Assembly: GCF_001659605.2 (NCBI RefSeq)
Contig: NC_035170.2
Location: 21,033,190-21,097,189, forward strand
From: Manihot esculenta
Lineage: Eukaryota; Streptophyta; Magnoliopsida; Malpighiales; Euphorbiaceae
Length of the DNA: 64,000 nt
Reading direction: 5' to 3'
Shown here: positions 56,478 through 64,000 of the stretch, one piece after another
Layout of the letters: every line of letters starts with the position of its first letter
Numbering within the stretch: the stretch's first letter is position 1
Notes under the pieces: model-generated
The model's input: the letters and a program-made list of their open reading frames with translations, nothing else
What the model was told of the DNA's origin: nothing
Database searches by the model: none
Made by a program: the position numbers and the translations under genes

Positions 56478-59400
56478 ATGATGATGATGATGATGTTATA
56501 CAAATAGTACAAACCTTTTGCATAAGGTATTCGGGACATATTTCATCATTTATGCTCATGTTGTTAGCTTATTGCAGATTTTTTTCTTTCTGTGGGACTG
56601 GGGCTTGGGGGAACAGATACTCCTGAAGTCAAGTTTCGAAAAAGTATTAGTAACGAAAGAACATTTTCTGCCACAGATGATGAGGCACTTCTTTATCAGA
56701 AACTAGGTAAATGATTGCAGATTATTTGTTTTAATAATTTGGTGAATTTGTGGTTGTCTAATGCCTTTGAGACCAGTTACTTCTCTTCAGCTTATGATTC
56801 ATCAGATTTTGTAAGATTTGCTTTCTGATATGTAGTAATAATATATTTTTGGCATTAATACTAATAATAATTCTACTTGGGTTTTGAACGTTCAATGCTA
56901 TAGAATTATCTGGAAAAGTAACCAAAATTCCTTCAAGTTGCAGCTGATATTGCACAGATGCTATGTACTGACATGCAAAAAGAAGGACTTCGTGGTCGGA
57001 CATTGACTCTCAAATTGAAAACTGCATCTTTTGAGGTAGTTCTGATACTTTATTGCTAGTTTTCTCTAAAAATATTCTTTTGGAAGGCTTAAATCAATGA
57101 TTTTGATAGGAGTGAGCATCTGGTTAAGTGAACCAGATTTGATAACAAACTGAAACAAACAAAATATTTTGGTTACAACCAAAAAGTACCCTTGGAAGGC
57201 TTAAAATCAATGATTTTGGTAGGTGTGAGCATTTGTTCAAGTGAACCAGATTTAACGACAAACTGAACTCAAACAAATCAAATATTTTGGTTGTACCCAA
57301 GTAATTTGTTACACATAGAAGGAAGAAGCATGGACTGAAGACTGATGTAGCTGCATATGTAAGAGCTGGAGAGCAAGTAGATTCTCTGGGATTGACTTGG
57401 GGGACTGTGAATTGGAGGGAATATTAGTAGTTATGAGACAGTCATTGTAAAGAAAATCTGTCAATAAGTTGAGGGATTTGGAGGGAAGCTTTGATAACTG
57501 TCCGTAATAATGCAAGTATAGAAGGATTTTAACAGTAAGAGATTACCTGAAAAGCTAACAAGTTACTTCTCTGGACATTTCTGATTTTTCTCTCTTCTTT
57601 TGTCTTCACATATCCTTTCTTAACTCTTCCTCTTGTTCTTTCATCACTTCCTTTTAATTCCATCCTCTCTAATTTCTAGTTTTGGACGTTTCTTTTTTTT
57701 TTTAAGGTTCCAGAGTCATGTAATTATAATCAAATATAAAGATTATATATTATCAGTAAACAAGTCGTTATGGATATTATATATTTTTTCAACATTATAG
57801 GCTGTACCTGTATATAATAGGTTTAAGTGGTTGCACTGATTAACTTTTTAGATAAAGAATATAACAGCAAACAAATGTTTTAAAAATTACTGGCTGATCT
57901 GAATCTAAAACCTTTGATTAAAATAATTGAATTTTGTTGGTGTGGTCTTGTTTTAACTAAATAATGTCCATCCCTAATTCTGGTGCTATTCTTTGCTCTT
58001 TTGTGACTCTTCTCCTCTTTGTCATCTGTCTGGAAAAGAAGTGGAGTTGGGACTTGAGCTGGGGTGGGAGTAAGGAGGTCCTCCCACTAAAATATTCAAA
58101 AGAGGCACTGCCTACTGTTGTTCCCAAAAAACACAGTTGAGTGCCCAGGAGGTGGAGGTCCTCCCACTAAAATATTCAAAAGAGGCACTGCCTACTGTTG
58201 TTCCCAAAAAACACAGTTGAGTGCCCAGGAGGTGGCCTTGACCTTCGGTATTTTAGAAGAAATGGCTGCTTTAGAAACTTGACCTGTTTTTCCTTTGATT
58301 AGGAATGGATTGAGACCTTTTCCTTTGCGACAGACAGAGACAGTGGTATCTTCAATAGTTTTCTTCTTTTGGTTTCTTATTCTAATTCCTTGCTAGTTTT
58401 TTCTTTGTACTTATCATTTATATGTCATTCATGTTCTGAAGTTTCTTCACAATTCTTGTTCTTTAGGTTCGAAGCAGAGCTGTTACTTTGCAAAAATACA
58501 TTTGTTCGGGTGAAGAAATATTGAAATATGCTTCAAAGCTGCTAAAAGCTGAACTTCCTATTTCTCTAAGACTGATAGGTGAAATTTATTTCTGATTTAT
58601 GCTATCCTCTCACGCGAGGTTATGATATATAAACCTAAACTAGCAACATTGTAGCCATATACCTTGAAGAAGCTTATAGAATAACGGTGCATTTATTTCG
58701 CTACTATTAGGATTGCGGATGTCTCATTTCAATGAAGACAAGGCAGGTGCTCCATCTGATCCAACGCAGAGAACTCTTACCAAATTTGTTCTATCTAGAG
58801 ATGCATCCGGGAAAACTATGGGTGGTCAAAGCTCCTTGAGTTCAAATTGTAGTGACGAAGCCTTCATGGATGACTTGGAAACCTCTTTTCCTAATGATGA
58901 AATTAGAGATCCATGGGATAGCTCTTGTAAACAGGATTTGGAAGATCACAATTGCACATTTGGTAATAACATCGAAGCAGAGGAAGCTCATGAATCTTTA
59001 AGCAACAACACTGCGGAGAATGTACGTCACTAAAAATCATAAATTGTGGTCCATAATCATAATTTTTCTCTCTGCAGTTCAGTTTTACAAGCTTTCGCAT
59101 TTGCTTAGATTAATACTGCAGATACAGTAGAGTGTAACTCCAAATCTCATCATACTGAAGCGTTTGAATTGAAGATTGCAGAAACTTCTTTGCCTCGGAA
59201 GCTTGGTGGGGGCAGCACAGATATGGTAAACGAAGAGGTTATCCTTCACAATGAGGCAGTCATCTCACCTGATTGGCAATATCAATGTTTTAAAGCAGAT
59301 GACTATAAATGTTCATTATGTGGGATTGAAATGCCACCAGATTTTGTTGAGGAAAGACAGGAACACTCCGATTTTCATCTTGCCGAAAGGCTTCAGGAGA

Positions 59401-60022
59401 AGGAATCTAGCATCAACTCAAGAACTTCTATTGAGAGGCACAGGTATCTATCCGTATTATGTCTGTTTTATGTGCAGTATGTCTGGTTACTGGACTATAT
59501 AGCAGAAGGCCAGCCCACCACTTCCTCTAAACACCATCCTAACGTATGGTCCTGGCTTGATCATCAGATTTAAACTCGTTATATGCTTTTGAGAGGAGTG
59601 GTTGGGTGTTAAGAGGGGAATAACTCGTTTATGTTTTGTATGGTCTTATTTGGTTCCAATGGAGTTCACTGGTATAGGAAAGAAATTTGCTTCTCCTGCG
59701 CGCAGGAACAAATGGCTTTAACTTTCCAGGAAATCGAGAAAAATGTCAACTTAATGCATATAATTTTAACACTTTTTAAAAAATTTGAAGTTCTTAGTTG
59801 AGTTATCCCAACCAAACAAGACTAAAACCTCATTACCGCACATTCTTTATTTATTTTCTTTAGGAAAATGCATTTGATCTTAAAAAGTCTGAGCTTTTCA
59901 GGTTTGCCCAGAAGGCCATTACGTCCAGCCGAAGCTCACGTAAAAAGCACAAGCCTTCTCCGAAGCAAGGCAGTCATCTATCCATTGATATGTATTTTGT
60001 CAAGAGCAATCAGAACTTTTAG
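52119..60022 (+). CDS. POLK: DNA polymerase kappa (DinB/Y-family translesion polymerase), 14 exons, 683 aa
   Basis: Coding exons: 52119-52203, 52329-52501, 52721-52894, 53049-53172, 53254-53354, 53439-53525, 54175-54270, 54401-54521, 56578-56706, 56944-57035, 58467-58578, 58711-59025, 59122-59443, 59902-60022. All introns are GT-AG and lengths sum to 2052 nt in one frame. The protein inserts bases opposite damaged template in the nucleus. Visible: kappa-type N-terminal extension; first catalytic motif [11 protein letters not shown] (D109, D111); second motif SLDEAYLD (D200, E201); [10 protein letters not shown] helix-hairpin-helix region; little-finger domain; a C2H2 (UBZ-like) zinc finger (C600, C603, H618, H622) for probable ubiquitin binding; basic C-terminus with a degenerate PCNA-binding-like SIDMYF. 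The exon 12 donor at 59025 (gtcact) is chosen because the nearer gtacgt at 59022 would bring an immediate stop. Intron 8 carries a hAT element. No lesion is seen, so the gene is probably functional. Confidence 0.95.
54551..54571. repeat. CT microsatellite in intron 8 of POLK
   Basis: A run of ct dinucleotides about 20-30 nt long shortly after the exon 8 donor. Likely variable in length between individuals. Confidence 0.8.
54632..56359. mobile_element. Non-autonomous hAT transposon in intron 8 of POLK
   Basis: The terminal inverted repeats are tagggatggca at the left and tgccatccata at the right (10 of 11 match). They are flanked by a perfect 8-bp target duplication ataacaag (54624-54631 and 56360-56367), the length typical of hAT. 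Sub-terminal regions are rich in acccga/cgggt motifs in opposite orientations. The interior (about 55660-56200) has tandem-like ggggagagag and gtcgactggg blocks. No transposase is encoded. It accounts for most of the 2.06-kb intron. Confidence 0.9.
56445..56494. repeat. Compound TA / GAT microsatellite in intron 8 of POLK
   Basis: About 13 ta dinucleotides run straight into seven gat/atg triplets, just upstream of the exon 9 acceptor region. A likely polymorphic marker. Confidence 0.85.
57083..57303. repeat. Diverged ~110-bp tandem duplication in intron 10 of POLK
   Basis: Two blocks sharing ggaaggcttaaa, gtgagcat, gtgaaccagattt and aaatattttggtt occur back to back with several differences. 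No coding content. Confidence 0.75.
58074..58233. repeat. Perfect 80-bp tandem duplication in intron 10 of POLK
   Basis: Two copies of an 80-bp unit (starting ggaggtcctcccactaaa and ending gtgcccaggaggt) follow each other without a visible mismatch, implying a very recent duplication. It is about 230 bp upstream of exon 11. Confidence 0.9.
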
Positions 60023-60915
60023 CATCGGGTTTTTTATTTTTATTTTTATTTTTATCTGTTATTACTTCTATATATTCAGTTGTATACAGCATAGCGATAC
60101 ATATTTATTAGAGTTGTATTACTGATTTTTTTCGCAGTACAATGTAATTATAATTTTATAGTTCATCAAATTCATAGTAATATATTATGTGAATCGTAGT
60201 AATTATTTATCAGTTTAAATGATTCAATCTAGTTAATATGGTTATTAAAACAAAGTGAAATTTACCATAATTTCCAAAATTGAAGATAAAATAAGAAAAA
60301 TTGAAATGCATTGATACACCCCTAGATGTATGAATAGTGTGGAGTAGTTCTGAACAATGATTTTGATTGGAATGATGATAATCTCTCCATTCTCAGCTAT
60401 TAATTAGGGTTTGAATTTTGCTTCACAATTCTTCAAAAAGATAATATTATTTGAAATACATTTTATTGAGAAAATTAAAGAAATTTTTAACATATTAAAT
60501 ATTACAAAAACTCCTTTTAAGGCATAAGGCATGTGAAATTTTTCATGTATTTATATTTACACTTGTTTAACGTAATTCTTACTAAAATAAATTGAAATAA
60601 ATTACCTAAATATAGTAAAATACACATATTAATTTAGAATTTTAATTAATTAAATTTACAAATTAGCTTTACACTAAAATGCATGAAAAATTTTCCCACT
60701 AAAATGCATAAAAAAATTTCCCCCTAAGGCATAAGATGCTGGACGAATGGTGATCATGCAATCGCCACGTATCATCTGGCTTAGATTCTTTGAAATCTAT
60801 CAGCTGAAATAGGGGAATCCTTCAGCAACCATCAGTGACGATAATCTCTACAAGTTCCAAGCTCTAATAAGTCATATCAAAACTTGCCGTTCAATTATCT
60901 TCTAAACAAAAATAA
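60023..60915. other. Intergenic region between POLK and the GNAT-like gene
   Basis: AT-rich sequence with the POLK 3' UTR (extent unknown) and the promoter of the next gene. A short direct repeat (cactaaaatgcat-aaaaatttcccc) occurs near 60670-60725. No transposon ends or RNA gene are recognised. Confidence 0.6.
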
Positions 60916-61760
60916 ATGGAACCCATGTCCATAACTCCAGGCTCCAAAATCTATTTGCCAAATCCAAGAATATCACCAAAAACCCACTTCAACTTTTCAC
61001 CCTTCACACCACAAACCCACTTGAATTCCCTCAAAAACAGAGCACTTCGACTTGAGAATCCTAAACATGTAACTTTACCAACCATGGCTGACATTTTAGC
61101 CTCGTCCAAGACCCAGAACCTCGACCTCCAGCTCAAAACACTAGGACCTTTCTTTAGAATCACAGCAAGGAATCTTGATACCCATAATGAACTTGGAAGA
61201 GCTGAAGGGATCATAAGGGTCTGGTTGGGAGGCAAGATTCTTCACTTGGATTCGATAAGATTGAGAAGAGAGACAATGGGTATGGAGAGGTCAATTTTTG
61301 GAATTGGTTTGTTTATCGGAGCTGTTGCTATTCGATATGGATACGATTGTGGGTGTCGGACTGCTGAATTGCTCGCCATTAATGACACTGATCTTTACCA
61401 TTCTAAGGTTCTTTCCCTTCCCACTGCTTCTCTTTTGTTTTGTTTTTTTTTTTCATTTATCAAAATCAAACCAGCTCTGTTCTGAATTTTCTTTATATTT
61501 CAATTTCATATAGCTAAATTCCTCAGCCGCTTTTCTATTTTAATTTTTCTGGGTATTTTGATTCTTATCTTGTTTGTTAATTTAATTAGCTTGTTAGGTT
61601 CTATACAAGAATTGGGTTTAAGGCTGTCCATGAAGTAACTGGTTCAACAATTGGGGATCTTGCTCATATGTTGGTTTGGGGAGGCATAGGAACTCGAATG
61701 GATGCTGATGTTGAAGAGCTTCTAATAAAATGGTGCATCAGGTTCAAACCTCGAGATTGA
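60916..61760 (+). CDS. GNAT-fold-like protein, probably plastid-targeted (2 exons, 220 aa)
   Basis: Exon 1 is 60916-61407. Exon 2 is 61590-61760, using acceptor ttaattag/cttgtt; the next ag would cause an early stop. The first ~50 residues are rich in Ser, Thr, Asn and Pro with basic residues and almost no acidic ones, like a plastid transit peptide. The mature part shows HLDSIRLRRET, then FGIGLFIGAVAIRYGYDCG, then AELLAINDTDLYHSKLVRFYTRIGFKAV in which FYTRIGF is typical of the C-terminal half of GNAT acetyltransferases. The usual acetyl-CoA loop (Q/R-x-x-G-x-G/A) is not clear, so catalysis is uncertain. I recognise the protein as a conserved plant type but know no assigned function. An internal Met at 61084 is an alternative start lacking the transit-like region. 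Confidence 0.8.
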
Positions 61761-64000
61761 TTTCATGCCATTTCTTTAAAAAATTGCTCTGTGATGTAAA
61801 GGCTGAAAACTTGAGCTGATTGAATCATGCATGCTTGATGGCATTGGCTTAAAGCACTCCTCTAATCTCTTAAACTTGTTAAGGGCCCATCTACATAGAA
61901 AGTCTTTCCTGCCATTTGCTTGCTCCTGAGCACTGCAGTCGAGCTAAGTAGGCATTCGATTTAGACAGTTGACAAGTGCCAAAACGAGGAGAAAGGTACT
62001 GCTCTTCAACTTCTGTTCGATGGATATTTCATGGCAACATGACTATAAGATTAACTATAAGAAACAGTGCAAAAGAATAAAATTGCAGAGGGAATTAGAT
62101 GAATTGCTTGTTGCTCAAATCTTGCGTTTGTTTCCTGAGTTTCCCTTCAAATATCTGTACTCTTTGCAACTTTTGATTGATTATTATTTTGTGGAAGTAA
62201 TAATTTTCTAGGATCCGCTCTCACAATTGTCCCAATATATGCATTTTGTTTTAACTAAGTTTATGCTCAAGCAGATTGGTTTAGTTCCCACTAATAGCTT
62301 ATTTTTCTATGGCAGTTCGGTTGGGTGATGTTGCTGTTAGTAATTGGTTTTAGTTAGATATTATTTTTTATGTATTCGAAGTATAGAATATAAGGTTGTT
62401 ATTTATTTTTAGTATTAATTTAATTAAACTTTGAGTAAATATAAAGTTCATGAGATTTTACTGTGCAAAAGAAATTATAATGGAGTCATAATTGTGAGGT
62501 TCTTATTACATTTAAATAATGTTATCAAATGTTTCTTGTGATATTCAAATACTGTTAAATTAAGTTAAATTTGGAATATCTTAATAGATGAGATATAATA
62601 TAATTTAATATTGCATACGCGTTTCATCTATTAAGTGTTAAATAACATTTGTGATGATGAAGTGATATTAATTATACTGACAAATTATCTATTGAAATGT
62701 TAAATCAAACCACTTTTGACATTCTGAATATTTAGCTAATGTTGACATATTACTAGACAATGTTCTTAACTTTCAAATTAATTAATTAGTTAATTATATT
62801 TGTTACCAACAGATTGCATATAAATTGACATCGGAATAAATTGTAATTTAAAAGAATTATGATTTTGATTTAATTAATTAAATAGAAATTTAATTAAAAT
62901 TATTTAAAATTTATATGGTCTGTTTATTAAAATTTTTAATGATAGTTGTATTTTATTTAAATAAATAAATATTGTTACAGTGAAAGTCTAAAGTTTGAGT
63001 ATAAAAGGATTCTTACGAGATCTAGGGGTAAACTTTTAAGAATCTCCAGAATTGGTAGGGGTAGGAAGGATTGGTAGGGGTAGGAAGGATTATTAGGAAT
63101 TTTGGGGGAAACTTTTAAGAGTCTCTAGAATTGGTAGGGGTAGAAAAGACAGAGAGTTAGCACTCAAAACTTCTTCCCCTCTCAAACCCTTAGAACGGTT
63201 CTAAGGTTTTTGGATTATCATTCTGTGTAGGTATCGTTAGAGACTGGATACTTGAACGGTTTGTGGTTTGCTTCAATCTAATCAAAACGAATTATCTATA
63301 TTGGTGAAAAAATTTTTTTTTTTATTTTTTCCGCTGCGCTAATCTAGTTGAAAATCCAAAAGTGTGCCACTAAGGCTTTTCCATCATCCAAAATTGTCTT
63401 TTTATCAGCTTTGTTTTTCCTTGTCTGAATATGCACCTTCGTGCATACGAGTGAAATTTCTGTAGATTCTTGAACATCAAATATGTTAGTTTCAAGAATG
63501 AATTACATAACTTTTTGTTCTCAGCCTCTCAGACTGTCTACTCTTACCTCAAAGAAGTTAGTTTGTTTCAGTTAGAGTAATTCAACTAACTGCAGCATGA
63601 CGAACAGCTAATCAGACAACTAAAAAAACTAGGGCCTACAACTTACAAATGAAAAATCTAAGAGACAATGCACATAATAGTTAGACTAACTGTGCAAGAA
63701 ATCAGGATTTAAGCAGTTGAATTTCCAAAAAAAAAAAACAGCACTGATACATTTTTGTATAAGGTAACACCAATGGATCTTTGTCCACTTTATTGCAGGA
63801 AACCACTGGAAAGTGCAAAGTGGTCGGTGTTCATCCTGTTGAATTTGGTTAACAATATTCGTCAAAGTTGAGAAATAAACATCTAGACAACATACCCGGA
63901 TCGTTTCATTTGCAGAATAATAAAGCAAGAGCTAACCCAATTCTAGGATTTCTGTTTAAGGGCTTTATGCCAAAATTACCATTGTTAAGCTTTGATGATG
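61761..64000. other. AT-rich downstream region, no gene recognised
   Basis: The first few hundred bases probably include the 3' UTR of the GNAT-like gene. From about 62340 to 62990 the sequence is very AT-rich. At 63040-63165 the phrase attggtaggggtagga recurs in tandem and near-tandem form beside gaattttgggggaaact, which looks like repeat material. Short ORFs in this stretch lack similarity to anything I know. Confidence 0.5.
63048..63090. repeat. Short tandem repeat (19-bp unit, about 2 copies)
   Basis: The unit attggtaggggtaggaagg occurs twice in a row, and a third partial copy is near 63130 after a repeated aacttttaag-gtctc-agaattgg phrase. It may belong to a decayed LTR, but no ends could be drawn. 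Confidence 0.6.

Noticed and set aside
59444..59573. Reading through the exon 13 donor to a stop at 59573 as the POLK C-terminus
   Set aside because: The frame after 59443 reads as non-conserved hydrophobic residues, whereas splicing to 59902 gives a basic tail ending in a PCNA-motif-like sequence. It could be a minor retained-intron form.
61969..62211. 80-residue open frame downstream of the GNAT-like gene
   Set aside because: AT-rich, no domain, probably 3' UTR or intergenic.
63686..63928. Minus-strand open frame at the right edge as part of a next gene
   Set aside because: Composition matches surrounding non-coding DNA and no motif or splice structure is visible; the window ends too soon to decide.

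Overview
The window is nuclear DNA of a flowering plant, almost certainly a eudicot: about 51 kb of nested Ty3/Gypsy LTR retrotransposons followed by a gene-bearing segment. The pol proteins are plant chromovirus type, primer sites match initiator tRNA-Met, and the two host genes have plant-type introns. The element subfamilies remind me of Euphorbiaceae genomes such as cassava, but that is an impression from memory and was not tested.

Layout, outermost to innermost. An old, decayed Gypsy copy (here 'H', minus strand) is split into four pieces at 39775-39975 (gag end), 22158-22246 and 18303-18772 (protease to start of RT), and 6145-7090 (RT). Into H went: a composite at the left edge (1-6144) in which two LTRs face each other; a solo LTR of family B (7096-7191 plus 17266-18297, target duplication tagag read on its own strand); a solo LTR of subfamily D, called D' (18773-22157, target duplication atcta); and element D (22247-39774). 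The B solo LTR was then split by A2 (7192-17260, target duplication ctata), a complete young chromovirus with an uninterrupted 1661-residue Gag-Pol. The 3' LTR of D was split by A3 (28935-38817, target duplication acgca), a recent copy carrying two nonsense changes and a 13-base frameshifting deletion. A roughly 271 bp repeat 'S' sits exactly at the outer end of two different LTRs, once as a fold-back pair.

39976-51640 holds older retroelement material: a candidate minus-strand LTR fragment, a short deletion derivative 'C' with only about 384 bp between its LTRs, a decayed family B element (43985-51197), and a scrap of another Gypsy pol.

52119-60022 is a 14-exon gene for translesion DNA polymerase kappa; its intron 8 carries a 1.73 kb non-autonomous hAT element with an 8-bp target duplication. 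60916-61760 is a two-exon gene for a probably plastid-targeted protein with a GNAT (acetyltransferase-like) fold. The last 2.2 kb is AT-rich with no recognised gene.

Most notable: a conserved hairpin with different stem sequences just upstream of the polypurine tract in three element families; splice-like sites preserved inside the A/D LTRs and just before gag; S at LTR ends; the facing LTR pair; and a non-autonomous element (D) whose LTRs are much better preserved than its coding region.
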